Of a stretch of 62,471 nt of DNA, positions 8,755 to 17,781 are shown piece by piece. The stretch is from Bacillota bacterium (GTDB lineage: Bacteria; Bacillota; Desulfitobacteriia; Desulfitobacteriales; JAJXUE01): NCBI GenBank assembly GCA_021783135.1, contig JAJXUE010000014.1, positions 1 to 62,471 on the forward strand. Reading direction: 5' to 3'. Position 1 is the first letter of the stretch. Every line of letters starts with the position of its first letter. The notes beneath the pieces were generated by a model. It made no database searches. It was not told the origin of the DNA and was given only the letters and a program-made list of their open reading frames with translations. The translations under genes and the position numbers were made by a program.

Positions 8755-9172
8755 GGATTGACACCTCCAACGGTAGGCAATCCTAATTCACCTGAAGGGG
8801 TGAGTTCCCGGCACTAGCTAATTGGACTGATACCAAAGGTACTTGTTTAATGTCTGCTCTGTCATAACCGAGGATAGATAAGAAGAGGTCAGAAGACCTA
8901 AACAGAGCGGTTACAAGACAGGCAGCGCCAAAGTTGAACCAGCAGTCTGAACCTAGTGTTTTACAGGGTGCCCTGGCAGGCTTAGCCAAAGGTCAGGCTA
9001 ATGGAATACTCAGTGATAGTATCCCATGCGCGGAAGTCTGATGCGATGGTGCTTGCCTATTGTAAATAGAGCCGGGTCAAGGGATCACGGCCGAACCGGG
9101 TTAGGAGCTCCACCCGGGCGGTCCCGCGACAGCAACAATTGGTCCTGGGTTTTCCCAGGACGATTTTTTTTG
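8755..9172 (+). ncRNA. Large structured RNA candidate ending in an intrinsic terminator
   Basis: No ORF fits this 418-nt stretch, yet it is dense in helices. GGATTG/CAATCC at 8755-8783. AATTCACC/GGTGAGTT next to it. A long arm CTGCTCTGTCATAACCG (8854-8870) pairs with CGGTTACAAGACAGGCAG (8908-8925), capped by AGGTC/GACCT. TTAGCC/GGCTAA lies near 8980-9001, ATGG-ATACT/AGTAT-CCAT near 9000-9025, and CCGGGT/ACCCGG near 9100. It ends in GTCCTGGG/CCCAGGAC plus eight T. I could not match it to RNase P, tmRNA, SRP RNA, 6S or a riboswitch class. OLE RNA, known in anaerobic Bacillota but longer, is one possibility. The 5' end is approximate. Confidence 0.6.
9142..9172 (+). terminator. Terminator of the structured RNA
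   Basis: GTCCTGGG pairs with CCCAGGAC (loop TTTT) and is followed by GATTTTTTTT. It separates the RNA from the lipoprotein operon, which has its own TATAAT about 60 nt ahead of the first gene, so the RNA may be either independent or an attenuated leader. Confidence 0.9.
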
Positions 9173-9260
9173 TCTAACTTATCCGCGAATATACGTTATA
9201 ATAGATACGTGTAGAATAAGCATTTGTGAGATTTTAACTGCAGTGGAGGAATGAATTGGG

Positions 9261-9875
9261 ATGCGGCATAAGCTTTTGTGGGCAGTCGTGTTGTTGTTAA
9301 CTGTGAGTTTGCTTGGTTGTCAGGCCAGTACCAGATCGCAGCAGACGGTGAAATTCGATAATTATACAGACGTCTTGTTTCCCACCCCCAGTCAGGTGGT
9401 TTTAACCAATCTTCATAAAGGCTTGCCACAAAAAATCTTGTTAAAAAAGGGCGACATAACTTCACTGATGCATACTCTGCATGCGTCAATTGAAACATCA
9501 CTCACAGCGCAGAAATATGTGCCAAGTGCGGGGTTAAACAGTCACCAGCCATTGAGCCTTGAATTGAGCTATTCTGGAGCAAGCGAATTAAAGATTATTA
9601 CCGATAAGTCCCTGCGAAGTTTTAAACCGACCAAGATACTGCTCCTACTGCAACAAAGGATGCTCGTCGTTGAGACGCCAGAAGGCACGAAGGCTTTTAG
9701 CGGACTGAATATTCAAGATCAATTTATCACGTTAATGCAAAATTTCACCGCTGAATCCAGTTTTCCTTTACCTCCAGCCACGCTTGGTGATCAGAATGTG
9801 GAACAGTTGCCTCTAGCCCACCCTGATCAAGTCCAGATTGACTTTTTGCCACCGGCGCAAAACCTGGGCAGGTAA
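9261..9875 (+). CDS. Lipoprotein of unknown function
   Basis: 204 residues with a lipoprotein signal peptide: hydrophobic WAVVLLLTVSLLG and lipobox LLGC with Cys at residue 20. The mature part is soluble, beta-rich and without recognised motifs. First gene of an operon with the TPR protein, the Hsp70-like ATPase and a Cys-rich membrane protein. A TATAAT is present about 60 nt upstream. It may be the extracytoplasmic component of whatever the operon builds. Confidence 0.7.
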   Translation: MRHKLLWAVVLLLTVSLLGCQASTRSQQTVKFDNYTDVLFPTPSQVVLTNLHKGLPQKILLKKGDITSLMHTLHASIETSLTAQKYVPSAGLNSHQPLSLELSYSGASELKIITDKSLRSFKPTKILLLLQQRMLVVETPEGTKAFSGLNIQDQFITLMQNFTAESSFPLPPATLGDQNVEQLPLAHPDQVQIDFLPPAQNLGR

Positions 9876-9936
9876 CTTATAGTTATGCGATATTTGTTGT
9901 ACATGTTTAATTTATTGCAGTATGGAGGAAATCGAT

Positions 9937-11919
9937 TTGGGCAAGAAATCAGCTTCCGGTGGAATATTCAGTTGGCTTTTTAGCGGGAAGAGTCAAACAG
10001 TGGATACTCACCAATCTAATTCCGCAACCGATACTCCACCGCACACTTGGGATGATTTAGTGGATAAAATCACCAGCAAAAAACTGGCGGAAAAAGATAA
10101 ATTGTTAGAGGATGCCTTTCTGACTGATATGAGTATAGAACCAGGTCCCGACTACGCATCCATGCCACCTGAACAGGTAAAATGGCTTCTGCAAGAGGCA
10201 AAACAAGATCTCGCGCTAGGTAATACAACCAAAGCCTACAAGCTTTTGGAAATTGCCCTGAGCCTCGATACGCACCCCGAAGTATTATTTGCTCTAGCTA
10301 AATTAACACTTGCCCAGGGTGATTCGTCCGAAGCTGCGCGTTTATGCTTGCAGTCGCTGCAGCTATTCCCCAATAACGTGCAAGGGTACGAGCTTCTGAC
10401 CCAACTTGATGCCGCAGTTTTGGACACGATGGTGCTAACGCAATTGCGCCCAACCTCGGTGAAGGCAAATACTCAGTTAGCTAGATTATGTATGACCTGC
10501 GGGGCGTATTCTCCAGCCTTGGATTTCTTTATCAGAGCTAGAAGCCTTGGTTTGAACGTTGACGAAGTTGAAGGTGATTTAGGGACGGTGTTCCAGCGCA
10601 TGGGTGCGCCGGAACTGGCTGTGCGCCATTTCCAACGTCATTTGGAGCGCACGGGAAATCTAGCTACTGCATATACGTTGTGCGATATCTATCTGGATTT
10701 AGGTCAATATCAAGCAGCTGCTGAAGTCGGCAAAGCATATTTTGCTGATAACCAGGCAAGTCAGGCCCGTGACCGATGGGCTCAAGTCAATTTCTTATTG
10801 GCGCAACAGTTGGCCCAAAGCGGTAACCAAGCTGATGCCATTAGCGGATTTTATCTAGCACTTGACCTTGGTATTGCCGCAGCCAAAGATAATTTGGCTG
10901 TTTGTTTGCGCAGCGTTGCGGATGAAAATTGGGAAGATAATCCGGCCATGGCGTTGGAAAAGTATGAGGCTTGGTTGGAAATTAGTGGTTTTGATGTGGA
11001 AATAGGCGAACGGGTTGCAGCCGGCTACCTGAAATTAGCGAACTTTGGCAAAGCAATAGAGTATTGGCGTAGGCTGTTAAAGCTCGAACCGGAAAATCAA
11101 GCGTACATGGCTGCCTTGGCGGCAGGTTATCAAGGCTCAGGGGAGTTGATTCGGGCGGCAGATCTCTGGGAGCGACTTATCCAGCTTAACCCAGGCAATA
11201 AAGCCATCCGCGAAGAGTTATTTAATTATTGTCGGACAATAGGTGATTATTCGGCAGCAAGACAACATTTAGCGGAACTATATGAAAAGCAGAGCGAGAA
11301 GTATAAAACTTTAATTCAATCACTCCTACGCGAACAACTACGCCTTTTAGTGGAACATGGTAAGCTAGAGCAGGCTTGGCAGGTGTGTTATAGCGAAATT
11401 AAGGAGAGTCCATCGACTGAACTACAGGCAATTGCAGCAAAAATCTTGTTTGAACGGTTAGATATTTTAGCCCAAACCAAAGAGATTGAGGTTGCGTTGC
11501 GGGACGTAATGCAGGCTAGGCAAATAGGTTTGGATAGTACTGAGTTAAGTATTCGCGAGGCAAGTTTACACGAGCAAAAGGGTAATTACGCAGCTGCATT
11601 GCCAATATATGTAGGCATCGTTCCTAAAACAGCTGAGGTAAGGCATAAAATTAAGGAACTTTATCTAAACGCTGCACGTATCGAATCTGAGGCCGGAGAT
11701 TTGCCCAAGGCCAGGCACCTACTGGAAGAGGTCGATGCGCATTTGCCGCAGGATGAGATGATTAAGCAAGCGCTGGCCTTGGTGTATTATGCGACAGGTC
11801 AATATACTTTAGCCGTGGCGTTATCCCTAAATAGATGCGTAGATGACGAAGACCAACCTGGCACTGATTTTTTAAGTGTGCTACGGCCACGCGGGTACCG
11901 CAGTATCATTTTGGGGTAA
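9937..11919 (+). CDS. Large TPR-repeat protein
   Basis: About 660 residues. The TTG at 9937 has GGAGG eight bases upstream, while the ATG at 9922 overlaps that site and has none, so TTG is chosen. After a short N-terminal stretch with FSWLFSGK, TPR-type helix pairs run to the C-terminus (LGNTTKAYKLLEIALSL; GAYSPALDFFIRARSLG; LGQYQAAAEVGKAYF; LANFGKAIEYWRRLLKLEPENQ; GNYAAALPIYVGIV; ATGQYTLAVALSL). No signal peptide. TPR proteins are scaffolds and frequent Hsp70 co-factors. Only 15 nt separate it from the Hsp70-like gene, which supports a working pair. Confidence 0.8.
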   Translation: MGKKSASGGIFSWLFSGKSQTVDTHQSNSATDTPPHTWDDLVDKITSKKLAEKDKLLEDAFLTDMSIEPGPDYASMPPEQVKWLLQEAKQDLALGNTTKAYKLLEIALSLDTHPEVLFALAKLTLAQGDSSEAARLCLQSLQLFPNNVQGYELLTQLDAAVLDTMVLTQLRPTSVKANTQLARLCMTCGAYSPALDFFIRARSLGLNVDEVEGDLGTVFQRMGAPELAVRHFQRHLERTGNLATAYTLCDIYLDLGQYQAAAEVGKAYFADNQASQARDRWAQVNFLLAQQLAQSGNQADAISGFYLALDLGIAAAKDNLAVCLRSVADENWEDNPAMALEKYEAWLEISGFDVEIGERVAAGYLKLANFGKAIEYWRRLLKLEPENQAYMAALAAGYQGSGELIRAADLWERLIQLNPGNKAIREELFNYCRTIGDYSAARQHLAELYEKQSEKYKTLIQSLLREQLRLLVEHGKLEQAWQVCYSEIKESPSTELQAIAAKILFERLDILAQTKEIEVALRDVMQARQIGLDSTELSIREASLHEQKGNYAAALPIYVGIVPKTAEVRHKIKELYLNAARIESEAGDLPKARHLLEEVDAHLPQDEMIKQALALVYYATGQYTLAVALSLNRCVDDEDQPGTDFLSVLRPRGYRSIILG

Positions 11920-11934
11920 AAGGAGAGTTTGGCT

Positions 11935-13155
11935 ATGTCAGAGGAACGCATTATTGGCATGCAAATAGGAAGCGGTAATTTGGCGTTGGCATCGTACCGC
12001 GTTATTGGACAATTTGCCAGTTCAGAAGTAATTCGACTTAGTGATGGCAGAGGCAACTATCAATTGATGCCGGCATTGTTTTTTTTCGCGCAACCCGGAG
12101 AGTTGGAAATTGGCCGCGCTGCCAAGGGCAAATGGCTCAAACAGCCGGAATTGGTGTATTCACCGCTGCAGTTGTTATCCGGTGGAGTGCAGCAACTGAC
12201 AATTGGTGATTATAACTTAGCGGTGTCTGAACTGATCGGAAATCTGACCGCTGATTTGCGTGAGCAAGCAGGTTTATTTGGTGAATTTACGCACTGTTCT
12301 GTTGCGTATCCGGAGTATTTAAACCAAACTCAATTGCTTGAACTTAAGCAAGGGCTACGCGCGGATCTGCCGGACTTAGCGGAACACAACTTTGTCCCTT
12401 CTGGGGTAGCCGCATTGCTCGACATGCAAATGCATCCGGCTCGCTATAATTTAGGCTATCATAAATTTGACTTTGCCACTAAGCATACATTCCTAGTAGT
12501 GGACGTGGGTGAAAATTTTACGACGACCAGTTTGTTTCATGTGTGCGAAGTGGGGGAGGAACTTCAGGTGCGATATCTGGTTGAGCCTCAGTACATTCAA
12601 CTTGGTGGCAGGGACTTTGATGCCAGTTTTGCTTCGCACGTTATAGAACAGGCCAAAGTTGCCGGAAATATTGTGCCTGGGGAATTGACGCCGGAGCTGC
12701 AGCGGCAAATTCAACTGGATGCCGACAAACTGAAACGTGACTTGGTTGAACGAGTAGATGCTGAGATTATCAGCACCCATGGAGCTTCGGACAGATTGCA
12801 AGATTTGTCTGTTCCCTTACGCATATTGGGTCCAGGCGGCAGGAAACTGGTAGAGCGGGATATAACTAAAGCCGAGTACGATGCTGCAGTGTTTAGCTGC
12901 ATCGCTTCGCGGCATCAGGCTGAAGCCTGCATATTCCAGCCGGTTACACGGGCCCTGAATCTAGCCAGATTAAGTCCGGAAGATGTTGATGAAGTACTGC
13001 TGGTTGGCGGAATGGCGCGGTTACATTGTTTGGGCGAGGTATTTAAACAAGCGTTCTGTCTAGTGCCACGTGAGTTTAGGAGTCCCGAACTTGCGGCTGC
13101 CCGTGGGGCTTCAATTTATCAAGATATGATAACAAATGCGCTCGCAACTGGTTGA
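11935..13155 (+). CDS. Hsp70/DnaK-like ATPase lacking the substrate-binding domain
   Basis: About 406 residues of actin-like ATPase fold only. The second phosphate loop is FLVVDVGENFTTTSLF and the adenosine motif VDEVLLVGGMARLHCL; FVPSGVAALLD matches the DnaK PxAAxLA-type motif. The first phosphate loop is weak (IIGMQIGSGNLALA in place of IGIDLGTT). DnaK is about 610 residues; this ends after the nucleotide-binding domain, so it cannot clamp peptide like DnaK. Start ATG 11935 follows AGGAG; TTG 11929 is an alternative. Probably works with the adjacent TPR protein. Client and pathway unknown. Confidence 0.75.
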   Translation: MSEERIIGMQIGSGNLALASYRVIGQFASSEVIRLSDGRGNYQLMPALFFFAQPGELEIGRAAKGKWLKQPELVYSPLQLLSGGVQQLTIGDYNLAVSELIGNLTADLREQAGLFGEFTHCSVAYPEYLNQTQLLELKQGLRADLPDLAEHNFVPSGVAALLDMQMHPARYNLGYHKFDFATKHTFLVVDVGENFTTTSLFHVCEVGEELQVRYLVEPQYIQLGGRDFDASFASHVIEQAKVAGNIVPGELTPELQRQIQLDADKLKRDLVERVDAEIISTHGASDRLQDLSVPLRILGPGGRKLVERDITKAEYDAAVFSCIASRHQAEACIFQPVTRALNLARLSPEDVDEVLLVGGMARLHCLGEVFKQAFCLVPREFRSPELAAARGASIYQDMITNALATG

Positions 13156-13197
13156 GGATGGCATAAAGCTCTAACTTAGAGTGCGCGGAGGGTGAGT

Positions 13198-13644
13198 ATG
13201 GCTGTATTAAGTCTCTCTGACGTAGGATGTAGCCAAAGTTACGGTAAGTCTAGTCCTCGTATAAACGCGGTTTTGCTTGAAATAGTACGCAGACATAGAG
13301 TTTTTCTACACTGTAGGAAGTCGGAGTTTTTGTGGCGGGTATTACTAGTGGCAGGGGTACTTATAAGTGTAGGGCTCCTCGTGCTAAACCTGTCTTCTTT
13401 GGCACAGCTGGGGAAGAGTTCAATGCAGCTTTTGCTAGCGTTTGTGGTGTGCGATAGCTTGATCTATCGGAAATTATATCTGGCGCAACGCGCGGTGCAA
13501 AAGGCTGCTGTCAATTATGGTGTCGTGCGGCATCATCTAATTGGTATGCTCGATATCAAGTTTTGTGATTGTCGTGCCACCTGCACTTGTTCGCAGGAGT
13601 TGCGGCGTACAGTGCTTGAAAGATATGGTATCAGTCTATATTAA
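13198..13644 (+). CDS. Cys-rich small membrane protein
   Basis: 148 residues from ATG 13198 with GGAGGGTG upstream. Two hydrophobic segments (LLVAGVLISVGLLVLNLSS and SMQLLLAFVVCDSLIY) form a hairpin, and the C-terminus carries FCDCRATCTC, four closely spaced Cys suited to binding metal or a cluster. Last gene of the operon, 42 nt after the Hsp70-like gene and before a bidirectional terminator. No family recognised. Confidence 0.65.
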   Translation: MAVLSLSDVGCSQSYGKSSPRINAVLLEIVRRHRVFLHCRKSEFLWRVLLVAGVLISVGLLVLNLSSLAQLGKSSMQLLLAFVVCDSLIYRKLYLAQRAVQKAAVNYGVVRHHLIGMLDIKFCDCRATCTCSQELRRTVLERYGISLY

Positions 13645-13680
13645 AATAAAAATCCTGAGGCGTGAACCTCAGGATTCTTG
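13642..13680. terminator. Bidirectional terminator
   Basis: AATCCTGAGG pairs with CCTCAGGATT across a six-base loop. Flanking A-rich and T-rich sequence allows termination of both converging operons, most strongly for the minus strand. Confidence 0.8.
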
Positions 13681-15930
13681 TTATAATTCTATCGCAGCCT
13701 CGTCGCGGTCAAGTTTACGCATACATTCTTTGAACCTAGCGCGTAGATAGTTGTCGGTTGTGGCTTCGCGCATTTGACGCAACAAGTCAATGGTACGGCG
13801 CAAGACGCTGATGATATCTCCTTCATCTAAATTGCACAGCTTCTGAACTTCGCCAAAACTAGCTCCTTGACTCCACGCGTGTACAAGCGGGGCTACCCTG
13901 TGGTCAAAGCGGCAGGTACCCTCGCCACAGAGGCGGTCCAGGTACTTAATTATGGCCACTATTGCAGTCATGTCCAGCACGGTAATCCGCGTAAAGTAAT
14001 CATTCTTACGCGCCTCAAAATCGACGCAGGCGAGTAAGGCGTTGAGCTGGTCATCATCTAGTTGGCTAAAGCACTCACTAAACATTAACTCGGTAACCAA
14101 TAGCTCCTGCACATAAATTTTACTGGCGCATTTGCCGCGTGCTAATAACTCTCGGTCTCGCAGGTAACCCAACTGAGTCAGGTTTTCACGCTTGCGATAG
14201 TAATCTTGCAGGAAAACATCTTGAGCAGGAATTGCAGCGAGCCGTTTATGCAACACTGCGGCCAAGGTTTCTAACTGGGTATATGGTTTGTAGCTTTGTT
14301 GACACTGATTTACTTCGTGAGGCGCACAAGCTTTGGGCTCTTGGGTTAAATACCGTTCAAGTTGGCGGATCTTTTTAAACATCTGTCGGCCATAAGTTTT
14401 TTGTTGTCTTTTATGGCCCAAAATATAATATGCCTTTTTTAACCGTGCCAGTTCCTTGGATTTGGGTCCAAACTTGAGCGGACAACGGTAAGAGTTGAAG
14501 TCAGTACACACATGTTGTTTAAGTGAGTTCAGTTTTGTTTCAACGTCAGCCAGTTCCGCTCTCACGCTGCTAAACGTTTCGTTATCGACAAAAGAGGCAA
14601 AGCTCTGTTGAAAATAAGTTGCAATTTGAGCGTCTGTCAGCGTTTGCGCTAAATTTAGGACGGTATTATAGGAAAGTTTAAATTGGCTGCTCAACGGTTC
14701 AAGTTTTTTGATGTCGAAAACGGGTGGTGGACTTTTCTCCATGTAATTAAGATCCACTAGTGCGAAAGAGAAGCCTTTGGCATCAATACCCCGCCTTCCG
14801 GCTCTTCCCGACATTTGAAAAAACTCATGGTTAGCCAAAGAACGAAAATTCCTACCGTCAAATTTCTCCATAGAGTCGAAACAAACTGATTTGACTGGAT
14901 AATTGATTCCGACACTAAAGGTTTCGGTGCAGTATAGCACATGGATGAGACGCAAGGCAAAAAGTTCTTCCACTAAATTCTTTTGACTTGGCAACAGTCC
15001 GGCATGATGGAACGCTATGCCTCTGATGCAAAGACGTCGCAACAGTCGCGTCGAAGCTGTCCAAGCTTCCTCCGGACCGAAAGTCTTGATAAAATGCTGT
15101 TCAACCAGGCGTTTTTCCCTTTGGTGGAGAAAATTTCCAACCACCGCAAGTTCTTTGGCCTTCAGCGCGCATTGCTTGCGGCTGAAGACAAAGTACAGCG
15201 TGGGCAGGTAGTGGGTTTTAATGGCAGATATCAAGTCGAGATGACTGGGGGTAGCAAAAAAACGTTCACCGCGTTCCGGTTTGGTTTCCGGCGCATGCGT
15301 ACGGTAAAAGTCCCATAAGCTGTTTAAATCGGTAATACCGGTTTCTTGGCTAAAAAAGAAGTAGTCGAGCGGTACCGCACGGCGCTGTTCTTCGACCAGA
15401 ATGACATCTTCACTCCGTACCGTACTCATCCATTTGACTAATTGTGATGCATTGGCGATGGTGGCACTTAAACCTAAAATTTTAATCCCGGGTGGAGCTA
15501 AAATGATTGACTCTTCCCATACCGTACCCCGGTCTTCATCATTTAACCAGTGAATTTCGTCTAAAATGATGTAAGTAATATTAGCCAGGCCAGGATCTTC
15601 CGTAATAACCTGATTGCGGAAGATTTCCGTGGTCATAATTAAAACGGGCGCATCCGGATTGATAACGATGTCTCCCGTCATTATGCCGACGACATCTTCC
15701 CCAAAAGCACTTTTAAAATCCTTAAACTTTTGATTGCTCAAAGCTTTAATTGGAGCGGTATAAATGATTCTTTGCTTTTCCTTTATTGCCTTTTCTACCA
15801 AAAAGTCGGCTACCAAAGTCTTACCGGTTCCGGTTGGTGCGGAAACTACTACAGATTTTCCGGCTTCGAGGGCCTCAATGGCAGTTTGTTGAAATGGATC
15901 AAGGATTAGTCCGTTATAGCTTGTCGGCAC
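13681..15930 (-). CDS. Ski2/Mtr4-type superfamily II helicase
   Basis: About 749 residues. All core helicase motifs are visible: SAPTGTGKTLVADF (I), DEIHWLND (II, DExH), LGLSATIAN (III), FHHAGLLPSQK (IV/V region) and QMSGRAGRRGID (VI). The QMSGRAGRRG form and the long helical C-terminus match Ski2-like RNA helicases, so a role in RNA unwinding or turnover is likely. The GTG at 15930 has AGGAAGGTGA close upstream; the ATG at 15960 has no Shine-Dalgarno. Stands alone between a terminator and a divergent gene. Confidence 0.85.
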   Translation of the reverse strand: MPTSYNGLILDPFQQTAIEALEAGKSVVVSAPTGTGKTLVADFLVEKAIKEKQRIIYTAPIKALSNQKFKDFKSAFGEDVVGIMTGDIVINPDAPVLIMTTEIFRNQVITEDPGLANITYIILDEIHWLNDEDRGTVWEESIILAPPGIKILGLSATIANASQLVKWMSTVRSEDVILVEEQRRAVPLDYFFFSQETGITDLNSLWDFYRTHAPETKPERGERFFATPSHLDLISAIKTHYLPTLYFVFSRKQCALKAKELAVVGNFLHQREKRLVEQHFIKTFGPEEAWTASTRLLRRLCIRGIAFHHAGLLPSQKNLVEELFALRLIHVLYCTETFSVGINYPVKSVCFDSMEKFDGRNFRSLANHEFFQMSGRAGRRGIDAKGFSFALVDLNYMEKSPPPVFDIKKLEPLSSQFKLSYNTVLNLAQTLTDAQIATYFQQSFASFVDNETFSSVRAELADVETKLNSLKQHVCTDFNSYRCPLKFGPKSKELARLKKAYYILGHKRQQKTYGRQMFKKIRQLERYLTQEPKACAPHEVNQCQQSYKPYTQLETLAAVLHKRLAAIPAQDVFLQDYYRKRENLTQLGYLRDRELLARGKCASKIYVQELLVTELMFSECFSQLDDDQLNALLACVDFEARKNDYFTRITVLDMTAIVAIIKYLDRLCGEGTCRFDHRVAPLVHAWSQGASFGEVQKLCNLDEGDIISVLRRTIDLLRQMREATTDNYLRARFKECMRKLDRDEAAIEL

Positions 15931-16122
15931 GTTGTTCACCTTCCTGCGGTCATTAGGCAAATTATGGTTTTAATCCACTGCAGCTAATTCTAGCAAACTT
16001 GACTGGCGTGGTCAAATTTAGCTCACAACAAATTTGCTGGCATGATTGAGTTTGAACTTTTATATACTTACATATAAGGGACAAGTAGGGGGGGTGGTCC
16101 TCTGTTTACCTGCCGTAAGGAA

Positions 16123-16911
16123 TTGGAAGAGCTGTTAGGGCTAAAACATCCACGTAAGGTATTAATTGATGAGGCTCTGGAAGTACCCCGCAACGCCGAA
16201 AGGATTTTCCGCGGCATCTATACGGAACCGGAAAAACTTAAACGAGGGTTTGCCGAGCTACAACGTGAAACAGGTTCAATGGCTGAACTGTTGGGACTCA
16301 GACGTGCAAAATTGCGGGATTGGGCTGGTGAATTACCTGCATCACCACGCGAAGCACAAGAATACATTTTAGCGACGGTACAGGAATTAAAGGCAAAGCA
16401 AGAAAGAGCGGACATGGCGGAAGCACGCATCTTAGCCTTGCTGCAGGAACATGAAGATATTAGACTGTTTCCGCTTGAGGAGGAAAGCCTTGGTAAGTGG
16501 TCTGCTGAGCGAATTGTGTTGTTTCCCAAGGTCATCGACAAGTTGGCAAGTATTTTCAAAGTACCGTCAGACCATCTTACGAAAGTTATGCTGGTGCACT
16601 TTATGCTCCACGTGTTGATCTATGCAGGCGAAGACCGTGATAAGCGCAACTGGTCTAGGCATGAATTAAATGGTGAAGGGCTCGAACTGTTTGTGCATTA
16701 TTTTGCCCGACTCTTTTTCACACATTATCAATACAAAGAGTTGAGTTCGCTGGATGTAAGTTTAGCGCACAGCTTGGCACCTGCCGGCAGGGATTTAAGA
16801 GAATTAGACGGCTTTACCCGAGAACAAATTCATGCCGTATTACTCTTTTGGCGCCGCAAGTCAGATCTTACATTTGCGGAAACATTGCTGTGTCTCCATG
16901 ATTTCACTTGA
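16123..16911 (+). CDS. Helical protein of unknown function
   Basis: 262 residues from TTG 16123. That start has AAGG too close to it; an in-frame CTG at 16102, four bases after GGGGGTGG, may be the real start and would add MFTCRKE. The protein is helical and charged, with a probable coiled coil around residues 80-110, and later the pattern LVHFMLHVLIYAGEDRDKRNW. No signal peptide. No family recognised. Monocistronic, divergent from the helicase. Confidence 0.55.
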   Translation: MEELLGLKHPRKVLIDEALEVPRNAERIFRGIYTEPEKLKRGFAELQRETGSMAELLGLRRAKLRDWAGELPASPREAQEYILATVQELKAKQERADMAEARILALLQEHEDIRLFPLEEESLGKWSAERIVLFPKVIDKLASIFKVPSDHLTKVMLVHFMLHVLIYAGEDRDKRNWSRHELNGEGLELFVHYFARLFFTHYQYKELSSLDVSLAHSLAPAGRDLRELDGFTREQIHAVLLFWRRKSDLTFAETLLCLHDFT

Positions 16912-16913
16912 AA

Positions 16914-16940
16914 AAAAGGCAGTAAATACTGCCTTTGCCT
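16914..16940. terminator. Bidirectional terminator
   Basis: AAAGGCAGTA and TACTGCCTTT form a perfect hairpin between the unknown gene and the convergent crp/fnr-type gene, with A-rich sequence on one side and T-rich on the other. Confidence 0.8.
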
Positions 16941-16945
16941 TTGCC

Positions 16946-17626
16946 TTATACCCATACCTTTAGTTTCTGGGCTTGTAAAATTGTAATGTCTCCGCGTTGA
17001 ACGTCTAAAATCCCTTCTTTACGCCATTCACTGATCACTCGATTTACGCTTTCCCGCGACGTGCCGATCATATTGGCCAAATCTTGATGGGTTAAGTTTA
17101 GTTCAATTTTAGTCCCGCCGCATTCTGACTTGCCGTATTGTGCCGCCAACTTTAGCAATGTCGATGCCAACTTGCCATAAACATCTTTCAACGCTATATC
17201 CTTCAGGGCGGTTTGAGCTTGGCGCAACCGCCTGCTCATAATTTTGACTAAGCTAACGGCAATATCGGCATTTTCGCGCGCTATTTTCTCGATGTCGTGA
17301 TTGCGAATTATACCTATTTTGGCATCTTCAATTACTTCTGCGGTAGCAGGATAGGTGCCACCATCAAACAAAACTACTTCCGCAAAAACCTCACCTGCAC
17401 TGCGAAAAGCTAAAATTTGCTCGCGGCCATCAGCAGTAGCCTTGGTTAATTTGACCTTACCCTGTTTCAAAAAGAATAAGGCTTCGCCCGGATCACCTTC
17501 ACCAAAGATGATTTGATTTTTACGATATTGGCGCTCAATGATGACCTGAGTGAGACGCTCAAGTTGGTCTTCCATCAGTTCTGCAAAGATAGGTATCTTT
17601 TTTAAATACTGCATATTGCTTTCCAA
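16946..17626 (-). CDS. Crp/Fnr-family transcription regulator
   Basis: 226 residues. The N-terminal cyclic-nucleotide-binding fold covers about 10-125 (ALFFLKQGKVKLTKATADGREQ, GEVFAEVVLFDGGTYPATAEV). The HTH is LTHQDLANMIGTSRESVNRVISEW, with the recognition helix SRESVNR. There is no N-terminal Cys cluster, so it is not an FNR-type Fe-S oxygen sensor; the only Cys is near 152. The ligand is unknown; CprK-, NO- or haem-sensing relatives exist. TTG start with AAGGAG upstream. It may control the neighbouring respiratory genes, but no clear box was assigned. Confidence 0.85.
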   Translation of the reverse strand: MESNMQYLKKIPIFAELMEDQLERLTQVIIERQYRKNQIIFGEGDPGEALFFLKQGKVKLTKATADGREQILAFRSAGEVFAEVVLFDGGTYPATAEVIEDAKIGIIRNHDIEKIARENADIAVSLVKIMSRRLRQAQTALKDIALKDVYGKLASTLLKLAAQYGKSECGGTKIELNLTHQDLANMIGTSRESVNRVISEWRKEGILDVQRGDITILQAQKLKVWV

Positions 17627-17781
17627 TTATTTATACTCCTTAATAGGCTATATTATATTTAGCTTAATTATATACTTCTAATATTCAACCTTGTTTTTAT
17701 TATATAATATTACTGGTATGATAGGAATAAGCCACAATATATCCTTGCGAGTAAACAACTTTTCATGGGGGGTCAGATAAT

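Noticed and set aside
8755-9172. RNase P RNA, tmRNA, SRP RNA, T-box or cobalamin riboswitch for the structured RNA
   Set aside because: No GAGGAAAGTCC or terminal P4 strand, no tag ORF or tRNA-like 3' end, no GGTCAGG/GGAAGGAAGCAGCC. GGGCGGTCCCGCG only loosely recalls the T-box AGGGTGGNACCGCG or the cobalamin CCCGCNACTGT; the other blocks of those classes are missing and the downstream genes do not fit.
16946-17626. FNR-type oxygen sensor
   Set aside because: The N-terminus has no Cys cluster, and a single internal Cys cannot hold a 4Fe-4S cluster.
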